NCBI GenBank assembly: GCA_030549495.1
Contig: JAUIRK010000022.1
Span: 62,001-126,000 of the forward strand
Length of the DNA stretch: 64,000 nt
Direction: 5' to 3'
Origin: Nectonema munidae
Taxonomy: Eukaryota > Nematomorpha > Nectonematoida > Nectonematidae
Below, piece by piece: positions 14,061-33,561 of this stretch. The notes below the pieces were generated by a model, which had not been told where the DNA came from, searched no databases, and saw only the letters and a list, made by a program, of their open reading frames with translations. The position numbers and the translations under genes are program-made. How positions within the stretch are numbered: the stretch's first letter is position 1; each line of letters starts with the position of its first letter.

Positions 14061-14299
14061 CTGGCACCATGTAAGTCTTCACATCATCTTGCATTGAAAG
14101 AGTAGATTGAGACACTTTAGGCGTAATTTTATTATTTTTTTAGAAAAAGAAGTAATACATGTTTTTGTTAATCTAATTTGGTCCTCAAGTCTGTCACCAT
14201 TTAAACGAATGTAGATAGTGAATGTGTATAATATCTTTTTCCGCATAATATAAAAAAATGTCATCTGATCCCACAACAACGAAGCTTGGCAAGAGTTTC

Positions 14300-14806
14300 A
14301 AAATTTACATCAAATGATGAAAATCGTAGCACACCCACTAGAAGCAATGCCTTGGGAATGATTTGATATCTAGTTATAATGCGAGTATGGGTGGAGTTGA
14401 TTTGTTGGACAAGATGGTATCTCTTTATAGAATGCGCATCCGATCTAAAAATGGTGGTGGCCGATTTTCACTCAGATGATTGATATAGCTTTTGTGAACT
14501 CATGGAGGCTCTATCAAATTTCTTACAAAGATGGAAAAATATCTCTTTGCTCGATTTTAGAAGAAAAATTACGTCATCTTATCTTTCTTCCAATATTGAG
14601 CATAAAAAACAAAGAACTGGGCCTTCAAAATACAAAATAAGGAAGAGTAAGGTTCCAGATAGAATCCGATTTGCACCTCGAAATCATAATATTGCTCAAG
14701 AAATATCCAACGTCTGTGTAGCTTCTATAAAAAAAAGACCAAAAAATATTGCACACAATGTAATTTTTCTTTACATAAAAACAACTTTCATTCTAAATAA
14801 AGTTTT
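14300..14806 (+). pseudogene. piggyBac-family transposase, C-terminal part
   Basis: From 14369 the plus strand encodes SSYNASMGGVDLLDKM, the conserved block of piggyBac transposases holding a late catalytic aspartate (MGGVD). A one-base shift near 14451 leads to WWWPIFTQMIDIAFVNSWRL. Another shift near 14541 leads to ISLLDFRRKITSSYLS. The Cys-rich tail follows in a further frame at about 14709-14800 (KKKTKKYCTQCNFSLHKNNF), ending in TAA. The order and spacing match the last third of a roughly 600-residue piggyBac or PGBD-like transposase; the N-terminal two thirds are absent. At least three frameshifts make it dead. Confidence 0.8.
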
Positions 14807-14849
14807 TCGATTTGAATTAGAATTTTTATTTTTTCAACTTTGAAATTTT

Positions 14850-16227
14850 TGTACCCATTATCCCAAAATTGGGGTATAAAATTCTTTAGAGCTGATGGGA
14901 AAAAAATTTTATTCGAAATTTTAATTAGTTATATCTGTTTAAAATATTATGGCCGTTAATTGGTTAATATGATTTTAAAATCTCCATCATATCAAATTTT
15001 AATTGCAGCCACCAATTGAAAATTATTCCCCATTTCTGTTTTTAAATAAGTGATATATTATAGTGAAGGACTAAATTTTATTTTTTTTGTAAAAGTTTTC
15101 TATTTGTTCTCCTGTTTTTAATAAAATAGGCCAAGACTGTTTCAAAAGCGAGTAGGTTATATATATATAAGATAAAAAATGGAAATGAGGTTAATATAAT
15201 AGTCATGATATCAATATCAAAGGAAGACACCCTTATAGATGCAACCACAAGCACATTTTGAAACAGTGGCTAGAAGCTGTCTTGGAAGCCAAAAAGTAAA
15301 TGCCAATATGATATGAGTGAGAATCAAGGAAAAGAGTATTGCTCAAGTCCCGACAACCTAAGCTTGCCAGCCCCATAAATTCAGAAGACTCCCTTTGATG
15401 CTGACGTCGGTGCTTTAAAGGCAAAGGAATGAGAACCAACTCATAAATATCAACTTAACTCATTGCTTTGACACTAATAACACTTGCACACATTGACGCA
15501 TGCACAAGCACACAAAGAGTGCATCTAAAAAGGAGGAATATAACCAAATGCAAATGCGAACGCTCTATCTATTCTACATTCACACAGATACAAAGAGTGG
15601 GATGAAATCATTATTGTTGTTATTATTATAATATCGTTTTTTGGTTCAAATTGTGAATGGAAGTTTTATCCCAAATTTTGTCATTTTGGCATCTCATTGC
15701 ATGCAAATTTTTTAAAAAAGCTGTCAATAGGTGAAATGAGGTAATTAGGACAAAACCATGTAAAATTCACAATCATCTTTATATTATCATCACACATCGA
15801 ATCATCATCATCATTCTCATCATCATAATGGTAATCGTTAGAATGACTAAAGAGTATGAACTTCATTCATTACACATTACTCTCAAAATGAGTATATATA
15901 AAATTAAGTATATATAAGATTATAGATTAAAATTGAGTATTTATAAGTATCAAATAGATTAAAAAAAAATTATAAACGTAAAAATCTTAGGAAAAAATTT
16001 AATAACTTTTTATAATTATTTTTTATGAAAAATATATATTTAAAAATATTTTACTGATTTTTTTTAATAAAATATAAACTTCAATAAATATTTTTAATTT
16101 CATAAAAATTTATATAACGTAATTTATTCTTTTTATAAAATATATCTCTTATGAAAATATCATTATTTAAAGTTAGTAAATTAGCTAGTTTACCAGTTAG
16201 CTAGCTACTTAATTCAAAGTTTAAGCT
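14850..16227. other. Non-coding DNA, locally less AT-rich
   Basis: The 15230-15640 stretch is visibly less AT-rich than its surroundings and contains no convincing frame. It could be an unrecognised exon, a non-coding RNA or an enhancer. Short ATC repeats occur near 15786-15828. Nothing else supported. Confidence 0.35.
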
Positions 16228-16440
16228 TACCATGTTGATCATCTCAGCGGCCCTTCGGCCTTTTGATTATCCTCGCATTCTATATATTTTACCATGCCCA
16301 ACAACCTAATTTTACATTTTCTTTTTACCATCTATATTTTTTCATTTATTAGTCTATTCTATTTCATTTATGCGAGATAAATTCTAATCTATTATATTCT
16401 ATTCTATTCTAATTAACTTGTTAGTTTATTAGTTATTTAT
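16228..16440 (+). mobile_element. 3' end copy of the 8.7-13.3 kb LINE family
   Basis: Reads TTGATCATCTCAGCGGCC, CTTCGGCCTTTTGATTATCC and onward for about 190 bp, matching the reverse complement of 8700-8880 with few differences. It ends in an ATTCT-rich tail near 16400-16435. The opposite orientation and abrupt 5' start identify it as a 5'-truncated insertion of the same family. A GGCC-loop-GGCC hairpin in the 3' UTR is present in both copies. Confidence 0.75.
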
Positions 16441-19409
16441 TATTTTTTTATAGTCGCTGATATTCCAAGGAAGAATATTCTTATTTCATAAAGAAAAAAG
16501 GTTGCATCAAAGGGAAGAATATTCTTTATTAAATGGACAGGTGGTAGGGATGTTAAGAACTGCAACGAATCGCGGCATGGAAGGATCAAGCCACTACGCT
16601 TAAACTGCTAGTTATTTATTCAGATAATCAGTCACTTATTCAGCAAGTTAATTCTTTACTTACTTAGTTAATACAAATTTGTAACTTAATAATGCATATT
16701 AGTTAGTTATCATAATCAGGAACATAAAATCGAAAAATAACAAAATCTTAAAGTTTATGATCATTGCTTGAAACCATCTAAAATTTACATGTAAAAACTC
16801 ATTTTAAAAAAATATAACTAACTAATCAATGAATTAGAAATAACTAGTTTGCATAAAAGACTAAAAAATAGTATTGTATGTATTTTTCATAATAGACATG
16901 TTTAATTTAATTCACCTTTTGGCCAAAAATTAGCTAAGAAAATATTGAGACAAATTAAAAAAAATTTATTTTTTACATTAATTTAAATAAATTTTGCAAA
17001 AACTAAAAACTTTTTTTCTACAAATAAAAAACGCCATATCAAATAATATTTCAAAAAATCATGTTTTCAAAAGAAAACAAAAAGATAAATTACAATGCAT
17101 GGAAAGTTAAGAAGTTAAGTTAACTTGAAAAAATTAAACAGATTTATGCAAGAAAAGATAGCATTAATTCTCCTGATAGAATATAATATTATACCTATTA
17201 ACCCTATAGATAGCATATACATGCTGGAAAAAAATTGACTTATTTTAATTGTCCTTTTTAGAGCACCAATAACATTCTTACTTTTTTAAATCTATTATAT
17301 AAATTACTTCAAACACAATAATTCAATGAATACAACTCTATATATTAGTGAAATACTTTTATAACAAATCGGATAAAACGAAATCTATATATGGAGAATA
17401 ATTTCGATTTGAATTCGAGCAAAGCCTATTTATATATTGCAAATAAAAAAGGAAGTGGCTTCTAGAGAAACAAATTTCAAATCTTTTGATTTTGAGACTC
17501 TGTTAATCTTTTATAAGAATATATAATTTTATAGATTAAATAGCTAATTAATTACTAATTAAATTAGTAAACGCTCTTATCCAAATTTTCACTAATGAAT
17601 TAGTAAAGTTTACAAAAGCTTAAGTGTACACTGTACATAACAAATTAAATTAATTAAAAAATTAGTTACACATACTATAATTAAATTAGTAATATAGTAA
17701 TGAAATAGAAAGGTTTACCAGTTTGTTTGACATTGTAACGTACCAGCAAAATAAGTAAAAAGCTAAGACCAATTACAAATTATAGTTTTCAATTTTGTAA
17801 ATAAATTATTAATAAAGTAAGTATTTATAAATAAACTTCAAAGATAAAAAAATTAGTTAGGATGATTAGAAAATGTAAATTTAACTGTTGTTAAAATTAC
17901 TACAGCTCAGTCAATTTTACTGTTTTTAATTAAATAAAGATTTCAATAAAGTTACTATAAATCAAATTTGAAAATTAAACTAAAAAATTTGGAAAAATTT
18001 ATTTGAAAATTTATGAAACACAATAATGAATTAAATAAACAATATTCATAATACTTTTTTCTAGGTTTTTTTAAGGTTTAGTTGTATTGAAATTTCTAAA
18101 ATTAAATATAATAAATTATTTATCATTTTTTAATTATAGAATTATTATTATTTATTTTTTAATTAGATTTTAGATTTTTTAATCTGCATTCTCTAATTTT
18201 AAATGTGACAATTATTTTATTTCAACATAACAAAAATTACAAGATATTTTATATTGTAAAGTATATTTTGTTAAAAAAATTTTTTATTGTATAAGTATAA
18301 AAAATATTAGGAATTTAGTTTTCCAACGAGTATTTTCTCTTGTAAAATTAACAATTAATGTATAGTTGTTTTTAGTATGTTAATTTGTTAGAGAGGTTAG
18401 TTTTTTAAATTATTAGATAAGCTATAGTTAGTTAGTCAGTTAGACTTTAGATAGACTCAACTCTGTATTAAGAGATCACTTTAATTAAGGGAAGAATCAA
18501 AAGTGGTATTCCTTAATGAACTGTAACCTGATCAGTTAGAAAGTGGGAATAATTTAAACGGGTAGTTATGGACGGGTGGTCGTTAAAAGGTGATGGCTTA
18601 AACAAGTTTAATTCCATTTTATTTGAAATATAGATAATAGATATTTAAAATAGTTATTAAATAATGTTTTTCTTTTAAAACTAACAAACTCTAAGTAACA
18701 TATAACAGACATATGATCCAAAAAGGAGTAAAACACATTTCTCCATAAATGATGTCGTTGCAATGATGCTAGTATCGCATTTTTTTTAATCTTTTACAGG
18801 CTTATAGATACATTAATCGGTTCAGACAATTCCCCTTGCTAAACAATTCAGGAGCAAAACAATAATAGTTAGATGCAAAATTTTTCATAAGCCAAATTGT
18901 TCTGAGGCTGAATTGATCTACTTCCCATCAATTTTTACGTAGGTTTTTCGGTGACTCGATAAACCAGTTATATAAATTTTGCTAAGAAAAGTGTCTGAAA
19001 TATTATTATTGAACAAAACATGCAATACTTTTTTTATTTACTCATAACATTCACACCACAAATGCTTACTGTATTACAATTTACAAAAATCGACGCCCGT
19101 TTCATGAACACATACAGACATACATTTTTCATCTTTTCTTTATCGGATAGGAAATGCTGCATCAATATTATTTCTTCAATATTTTACTCAAGATTTCAAA
19201 GGACGCAGTAACTTTGCCGAATAAGACAACTTTGGAAGGAAATTATAAAATGAGTGCATATACCGAAGTGTTTGTTTGCATTGAAATAACTTTAAGAAAT
19301 TATAGGACAAATCACTCTTCTTTATTTATTCTTTTTTTTACTTTCTCAAATATTTAATTTATATAGATATATTACTTATATATTTATATATATAACTCTT
19401 TTAATTTTC
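16441..19409. other. AT-rich non-coding DNA
   Basis: Very AT-rich with frequent TTAGTTAGCTAG-like phrases. Two less AT-rich patches at about 16530-16610 and 18470-18605 have no recognisable coding potential. No gene found. Confidence 0.45.
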
Positions 19410-19760
19410 CTTCTACCTTGAAATATACCTTCGAACACAGTCTGATCAGATTTTCCTCTTCATTTTCTTACATATGCTTCAAACTCCTTATTTGCATCTA
19501 CCTCAATCCTTACCAAAGGCTCTCAATTGCTCGTTTCATATATTCACACACCTTCTCGACTCTTCTTCTTCCACTCCAATGCTTACTTTCCAAGCCAACA
19601 CTGATATTTACAACAATGAATTTTCCGGCATCGACGTCTTCCTGCATCCAAATCAAATGTTATATCTTACACCATCAAACTGTTTATAATCAAATCAATT
19701 CTCTTTTCAATCATGTGACGACAACCTATCTTGGTTTGTTTACTTTTTTAAATAAATAGG
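19410..19760. other. Unassigned pyrimidine-rich, less AT-rich stretch
   Basis: Open frames of about 70 and 113 codons on the plus strand overlap here, and a minus-strand frame also reads moderately well. None shows a domain, and no clear splice sites bound it. It may be an untranslated exon, an enhancer or a transposon relic. Confidence 0.25.
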
Positions 19761-19819
19761 TAAGTAATCTTAACATTTATTGCTAGTTTATACACGTACA
19801 TTTTAAACGCTTTGATATT

Positions 19820-20312
19820 TCTGTAGTGGTGGTTTTAGTTTTTAGAGATTTCGATAGTTTAGATTTTGATTTTCAGGGATTTTGATTTTTAAATATTTTC
19901 ATAGCTGTGATTTTGGTTTAGGAGATTTTGAAGAAGAATTTATTCATATACACAACACTTGTAAACAGTTATAGTCAAAAAGAAACAAAATACTTATAAT
20001 AAAGAAAAAACATGTGAAAAGATTAAAACAGAAAAAAATCAATAGCAGTTTTCAAATTTTCACAATTGAATTAGTAAAGTTTACCAACGCTTAAGTGTAA
20101 ATAACAAATTAAATTAATAAAAAAATTAGTAACTGAAATTCAGTATTTTGATACTAGGAAATTTGATTTTTGGGATTTCGTAGCAGGAAATTTGGTCTTC
20201 GTGGATATTGATAGCATGAATTTTGGATTTCGGCGATCTTAGTAGCGGGGATTTTGCTTAGTAGCGGGGATTTTGGTTTTTAGATATTTAGTAGCAGGGG
20301 TTTTGTCTAAGA
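19820..20312 (+). repeat. Degenerate GGGATTTTGGTTTTCGG repeat blocks
   Basis: Two clusters (about 19825-19935 and 20140-20312) repeat a 25-35 bp phrase: TAGCGGGGATTTTG, TTTTTGGGATTTCGTAGCAG, TTTGGATTTCGGCGATC and similar. Period and sequence drift from copy to copy, as in an old minisatellite. The same family occurs at 2.6, 13.7 and 14.0 kb. Confidence 0.6.
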
Positions 20313-27003
<6,691 letters not shown>

Positions 27004-28075
27004 ATTCAATTTTAACTAAATTTCATACTACTGATCAAGAAGAACTTGAAAACATTATTGATGTTCATGGAATTAAAGTTGGTCATGCTGATTGTTTGAA
27101 TTCTGATATGATGAACTCTCCTCTTTTAGACTTAATTGATAAACTTGGTTTCAATGTCTTGACATACGCTAATGACTTGTACATCATTTCACTCAAATTT
27201 AATGCATCTACTCTCCAAACTAGAATTCCTAACCTGTATTCTAAAATAAAAGAAGAAATGAAAAAGTATTTACTCAAACTGAATAATGAAAAAACGCAAG
27301 CTATCGTCCTCTCATCACAACGTGATCTTTTTCTCTATAGTCTTCATATTGATGAGAATATAATCAAGATTCAAAATGAAATCAACATACTGGGTGTTCC
27401 TCTTGACAAACATTTATCTTATTATACCTTTATTAAATTTAAAAAGAAGATTATCTCTTTCTGAGAAACTTACAACAATTTAAAAAATTTCTATCTGAAA
27501 GCCACCTTGTCACTCTTATCAAGGCATTTGTTGTATGTCGTCTAGATTACTGTAATTCTTTGCTCTATGGACTGCCTAAAGTCAAGTTAAAAGAATTACA
27601 AGTGTTGCAGAATACGTTTAATTACAGGAAAAATGAGACATGAAAGCGTCTCACACCTTCTTAATGCACTACATTGGTTAAATATTGAAACTAGAATTGT
27701 TTTTAAACTTTTGGTTTTAATTTTTAAATGTTACAAATACCAGAAACTTCATGCCTTGGCATCTCTTGTCGAAACAAGAAACTCTGGTTTAATCTCTACA
27801 AACTTAGCAAGTATGCTTCCTCTCTATAAAGCATGTAGACGGTGGAATCTTATACCTTGGAATCAATTTTTTTTCAATCTGAAAGAAGCTGAAAATTTAA
27901 TTAATTTAAAAAAAATATTGAAAACCTATCTATTTGTAAGCTATAATGACTAAATCTCTTCTCTTAATATTTATCTCTGAAGCTATATTTCTCCGCGTGA
28001 CTGTACCTATACTTTACTATTTATTGTAGTTGGGCGTAAAATAAAATCTTCCTTCCTTCATCATCATCATCATGT
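27004..28075 (+). pseudogene. Non-LTR retrotransposon RT fragment with (CAT)5 tail
   Basis: Plus-strand frames encode LIDKLGFNVLTYANDLYII (the YADD box altered to YAND), then LLKLNNEKTQAIVLS and INILGVPLDK. After frameshifts come SHLVTLIKAFVVCRLDYCNS, LLYGLP and HLLNALHWLNIETRIVFKLL. This is the catalytic palm plus C-terminal domain of a CR1/L2-like LINE polymerase. The loss of one YADD aspartate and the frameshifts make it inactive. The 3' end reads TAAAATCTTCCTTCCTT followed by (CAT)5, a simple-repeat tail. The 5' part is missing and replaced by the long (CAT)n array. Confidence 0.8.
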
Positions 28076-29456
28076 AAAATTGCTTTAGAATATATTTTTT
28101 CGTAATTTTCAAAATCAATTCTATAAATTAAATTTGCTCTCCTCTTAAAAAAGTGGATTAATTTTTGAAGTTATAATTTTTAATATTATTAAATAATCTG
28201 TTTTTAATTTTTTAACTTTTTAAAAAATAAATTCAAAAAGTCAATAATAAAAAAGTTTTAAAATAGTAATTAATATTATTAAATAATCTAATTTTTATTC
28301 ACTATAGAGCAATAACATTTTAGCTTTTTAATTATCTGTTTCCTTGCATACTCATATTTTTTTCAAGTAAGTGATTTTAAAATAAATATTTATTTTATCT
28401 ATTCTTAAAAATTATTTCTTATTTTTAAAGTCTGATAAGAAAAAATTGGAATTCGGTCATTTTTAACTTCAAAAATTCTTGAAGAATAAGTCAAGAATAT
28501 GTGACTCATTTATACGTAGCGTTAAAGTAAAGATATCGATAAGTGTTTTCATGTAGTAAAAACTAAAGCAATTTTTCTGTCGAAATATGAGCAAGTTAAG
28601 TTTATCGTTGGATTCCAAGTGATATTAAATAAAGCAACTAGAAAACTTTCTAATAACATTTATCGGAAATATAATAGAATTTATTCCATAATTCAAATAA
28701 GTAAATCATATCCCAAAATCAAAATACTAAACTCCTTCTTAATTAAATTTTTTACAATATTTCTTTCTAATGAAATTATATAAAGTATTCCCTCAAAAAT
28801 CAATATCAAATTCAAGCTTAATTAAATGTATCAGGTCCCTTTTTTCAAACAAAAAATTCTGAAATACAAGAGACAGTTACTAAAATGAAGATAGTTTTCT
28901 AATTATTTAAAATAATTAAATATTTAATGTTATTTTTCATTTATTTACATTTTTAAACTTTCTGAAAAAAGTTATTTTGTATTAGATATAACTAAAATAA
29001 CCTTTAACTTTAATTTTGATTTATAAATCATCTAAGCTAAAAAACTTATATGATGATGAATTGTGATATTACATATATCAAGATATAGATGATTTAGATT
29101 AAAAGTTTTATTTTATTTTTCTGTTTATAATCAAATTTTTCAACATAATTATTAAATGAAAATTTTTTGAATCGCATTTTTTTGAAATTGATAACTAATA
29201 CATATTTTTCAAATCTCTAACAATATTTTACTAAAGTAACTGCCAATTTTAATTTGAAAAATTGTAGAATTTTGTTGAAATATCATAAAAGTCTAATTAC
29301 GCATCAATCTACTAACAAATATTTTAGCACTTTTTTATAGCGTATAAAATATAATAAACAGAATATTTTGATTACCATATTTTTTCAATTAATTTTTAAA
29401 TTTTGAAATAAAAAGATGCTACCATTTCGTTTGCAGCACTTTATAAATTTTTAATC
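28076..29456. other. AT-rich non-coding DNA
   Basis: No gene or repeat family recognised between the LINE fragment and the hAT target duplication. Confidence 0.45.
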
Positions 29457-29464
29457 ATTCTAAC

Positions 29465-32113
29465 TAGGGGTTCACCGGATAGTTAAATTTACTATCCGGC
29501 CGGATACCGGATAGGATCGATAATTAAACAGTATCGGCCAGATAAAGGGGCCGTATATCAATGATAAGTTTTACTAATAGTGCATGAATTTCATGTTCGA
29601 GGAGCTTTGTAACTACTTTCTGTTCATAATATCACTCAAAAACATTAGTATACGATTTGATTCTAGCATGCACATAACATATTTTAAAGTTTAATAATAA
29701 TATTCTCATCATTCATCATCACTATTTAATGTCCAGTTGTTTCGTTGGTAGTGCAACACTACTAGCAAACAAATACGCATTCGTTTATTACTTCTATGCT
29801 TCTCTTATTCGCTCACACAGAACTAAAAGATAGATCATTTACAAAAAATTTTGATACAGCATAAATATATATTCTTTTTTTTCTCCAAGTCTTGAAAACT
29901 GACGTTATAATTTTTTCATTTCTCAGTTTGTACTAATTGTTAGTCACGATGTCGAGCTTCATCTGGCGTCTTTTAAAGATTAATGATTGCAATTTCTCAG
30001 CACCGTGTTTGGTTTGTAATAAAATGATAAAAAGAGGCTCTGGAAAGCCCAAGTCATTCAGTACAACACCTTTGCACAAACACGCAAAAGTAATGGATTA
30101 CAAAGAATAGCAGGATGCGAAAAAAGATATGTTTGAAAAAAAAACACTTGAGAGTTCTTAGAAGAATATGATAAATTTAAGATTCTCCCGGCAAGAAAAA
30201 GAAAAATAGTCCAATTGTCCTTACAGGAAACGTTCTATAAAAAAAACTTGTGGAATATTAATGACATTAGGTCTAAAAAAATTCACAAGAAAATTCTCCT
30301 CATTATGGCATTGGATAATCAGCCTTTTAGTAATGCTGAAGATGACGATTTTATCGGTCTTATGGCGCATTTACAACCACAGTATGTCATTCCTAGCAGA
30401 AGATTTGTCGCTGACAATGTTCTGCCAGACTTCTATGAAGAACTACGGAAAGATGTTTCAAATTAGCTGGCAAAAGATGCCTCTGTTTGGCTTCTGACAT
30501 CTGGATATGTTTCTCATCTCATAAAACCTTTTTGTTTCTCTCTGCCCGCTGGATCACTGCTGAATATATACGAAAGAATGGAGTTCCACATGCGTCTTAC
30601 TTTACCAACTGTAACTATCCAACTGAAGAACATGTCGGAGTGTTGGAATATAAATTATTCAAGAAGAGATATAGTGATTAGGGATTGTGCAAAAAATATG
30701 TTGCTTGAAAGCCATCTTTCAGAGATCGTGTCTGTTTATTGTTCAATACATATCATCCAACTAATTATAAGCGATGCCATTCTATCTCAAAAATCTGTGA
30801 AAGATGTATTGTCAAAAAGTCGTAGATTGGCTACAAACTTTAACCATTCTGCTAAAGGTTGTAGTGAATTCAAGGCCATCCAGTCGCAGAATGCAAGTGG
30901 AACGGAAAAAACACCACTTTTACTAGTACAGGATGTTCGAACCCGTTGGAATAGTGCATACCCTATGCTGAAGCGGTTGCAAAGGTTAAAAAGACCTGCG
31001 CAGCTTTACATCTCTGAAAAAGATGGGCTGCCAAGTTTTTCTTGTTGTGAGTGGCAAATTATTGATCAAATTGTAACCATACTTCAGCGTTTCTTCCAGC
31101 TTACTGTTGAAATGAGTGCCGAATCATATCCTCTCTCGACCGTATGTAAGTACTCTAACAAGAAACCTTGAAAAGGCCACTGATAAAGAAGGCATCAAAA
31201 TAACCAAACAGAGACCTCTGTCTGCGCTTCGTGCTAAGTTTTTCAGTGATTCAGGTTCTGGTCTTGACATTATGAGGAACCCATCATATGTTCTACCAAC
31301 AGTAATTGACCAATGATTTAAACTCCAATTTCTTAAATATAAAGCATATGGAAAAACTTTAATTCTTAGCGTGATTCTACAACACCACAGTGTTGATACT
31401 AAGAGTGTGGAGACGGAGACTGTTGATGAAGCTGCTCACTCTGACTGTTCCACCAAGGAACTACCGAAGATAGAAGTGAGGATGATTTAATGGTTTGCTT
31501 CCAAGAGATTGCCAGAACACACGAAAAGGCGAATACAACAATTAGTAAGCCTAAGAAAGATATCGAAGAATAAGCAGCCAGCGAATTAGAACTTTACCTC
31601 CGCACTCCACTCCTGCAAAGAGACAAATTCCCCCTGCAGTATTGGAAGCAGGATGAAAAAATTCCACTGCTAAAACAACTGACAGCTAAATACCTATGTA
31701 CACCTGCATCATCAGTATACTCTGAGCGCCTTTTTTCTTTTTGTCTAAAAAAGGAGAGATGCTTCTATTCATTCACCACAATAGTAGAAAATTTTCAAGA
31801 TATATTTCGTATGCAAGCTGATTTTCTGGAATAGTTCTACATGTATGAAATTTTCATTTGTTATTAAATAAAGAACTGTTTTGTCACTAATTTGCCTTTC
31901 ACTGTCTTTTTAAAGCTCAATTATTTAATTATTAAATTATAATTTCGTTTTGCTACCTAAATATTGTTTGATTATATTAAATGATAATTTTGTTTTGCAA
32001 TTATTCGGTTTGTCCGGCCGGTTATAAGAAGTAACAGGCATTCGTCCGAATATCGAATAATCGTCAGTATCCAGCGAAATATCCGCCAGGATAGACTATC
32101 CGGTGCACCCCTA
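29465..32113 (+). mobile_element. Complete hAT transposon, inactive (2649 bp)
   Basis: Ends are TAGGGGTTCACCGGATAG on the left and the complement of TAGGGGTGCACCGGATAG on the right. The element is bracketed by a perfect 8-bp target duplication, ATTCTAAC, at 29457-29464 and 32114-32121. The subterminal regions carry repeated CCGGATA/TATCCGG motifs, probable transposase-binding sites. The interior encodes a BED-finger hAT transposase on the plus strand, broken by stops and shifts. Confidence 0.93.
29949..31835 (+). pseudogene. hAT transposase with BED zinc finger (ZBED4-like), broken
   Basis: The ATG at 29949 opens a frame with a BED finger: SFIWRLLKINDCNFSAPCLV, then a Cys pair (C-x2-C) and TTPLHKH. 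The second zinc-binding His at the end of the finger seems lost. A TAG follows at about 30108. Further blocks in several frames are DNQPFSNAEDDDFIGLMAHL and VLPDFYEELR (30215-30466), then VQDVRTRWNSAYPMLKRLQR (30578-31171). The C-terminal dimerisation block is YLCTPASSVYSERLFS at about 31690-31740. This is the normal order of a hAT transposase. Multiple stops and shifts prevent activity. Confidence 0.85.
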
Positions 32114-32121
32114 ATTCTAAC

Positions 32122-33174
32122 TGTACCTAGATTCGATGATTATTATTATTTCTTGTCTATTAGATATGCTATTATTTTTCTCATGGTCAAATTAATTACC
32201 TTAAAATTATGCGTTTTCTTTATAACGAAAATCATAAAGTAGAGACGGGGTTGGCTAACTACGCCAAGTGGGTTGCTTGCAGCCCTAAACAGATTTCCTT
32301 ACGGTTTCTGGAAACTTTTATTAAATTAGTTTTAAAAAACCAATACTAGTAATCGTGCTCCAGAATTTGAAGAATTGTAAAACAGAATTGTGACCAGAAA
32401 CAAAATTCTTACTAACAGCCGAACAATGCTGCAATTGGTTGATCGACTCATCAGGGAAAGCTACTACAATAACTTGCTTTTTTTTCATATATTTCATCTA
32501 AAGGTGGAGTAATCTTTTGAACCTATATTAAGTCTGACATCTTCATTAAGATCTGGAATAATTAGTTTTCTAAGTGTCTAAAACTTCCAGTTGACTTTTT
32601 ATTAGCCTTTAATCTTTAGACATTTATGTCATCAACATTTAATATATCTTAGCTTTAATTTTTTAACAATGTCATCTACCATGAGTTTTAAAGATTAAAG
32701 GCTAAAAGAGAAAAATTGAATATGAATTTGAAAATTGAAAAGCAAAACAATTTATTTGTAGAAGAAAATCTATTAAAGATTTATGGTTGATGTTGTGAGA
32801 TTTATCTGTCTCAAAAGATTGTTGTAAAAGTCATATCTATATCATGAAGTATAAGTTTGTAGCATAAAAATGCAATTAAAGTGAATTTTTGAAAATACTG
32901 GCAATTCTGAAATTTCTTGGAAGAAATATGGAACAGATTATACTTCACTGGTTAAGAATTGGGAAGAGTAATAAAAAAAAAGGTTATAGGACCCCAAAAT
33001 CTGAATTCCTATGTCTTTCAATTTGAAAGACAAGGAAAAATTAAAAATCTCAAAAAATTTCCAAGAAAAATGTATGTTTTTTCGTATTAACTTACATTTC
33101 GTAGGGGACATTCTAAATAATAAAAGTTAATATGTCAAAGTACAGGACAATTCTCACAAACTTAAATTTTGTAT
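32122..33174. other. Non-coding DNA, possible weak transposase scrap
   Basis: A plus-strand stretch at about 32355-32470 reads RAPEFEEL, then a stop, then NRIVTRNKILTNSRTMLQLV. This loosely resembles the C-terminus of mariner-like transposases, but is too short to claim. Otherwise featureless. Confidence 0.3.
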
Positions 33175-33345
33175 TTAACTCTCATGCGGCAAACATATTT
33201 TCTTTAGGATTTAGATAAAGATGGGTCCAACGGGCCCGGCCTTTTTGTTTTCACAAAGACTCTTTTGTTTATTATAATTTTTATATTTTGCAAATTTAGC
33301 GTATCTAAACCTTTAAATTAATGATTTCTTGTACATATATGTAAC

Positions 33346-33473
33346 TATAAATATTTTTTATATTGCCAGAAATATTAAAGTTCAGCAATTTACTACCAAA
33401 AGAGGGAGCGTCTTTTCACTCAAAAATACATTCAAAAAACTATTATGTTCATGATAAAATATATATAAAAAAA
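33346..33473 (+). repeat. Shared segment A, copy 1
   Basis: About 127 bp, virtually identical to 36250-36376. It carries the phrase CAGCAATTTACTACCAAAAG and lies inside the piggyBac-like MITE. AT-rich ends (TATAAATATTTT; complement of the other end TATATATATTTT) hint that the segment itself could be a micro-MITE. Confidence 0.85.
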
Positions 33474-33561
33474 GAAAAAACAATTAAATAAAACTACAAA
33501 TAAACTACAAATAAAACTAGTTTTTAGGTGTTTTTTGAATGTGTTTTTGGGTGAAAAGACT

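Noticed and set aside
19418-19759. 113-codon open frame as a gene
   Set aside because: No domain, no splice sites, and a second overlapping frame is equally open; kept only as an unassigned stretch.
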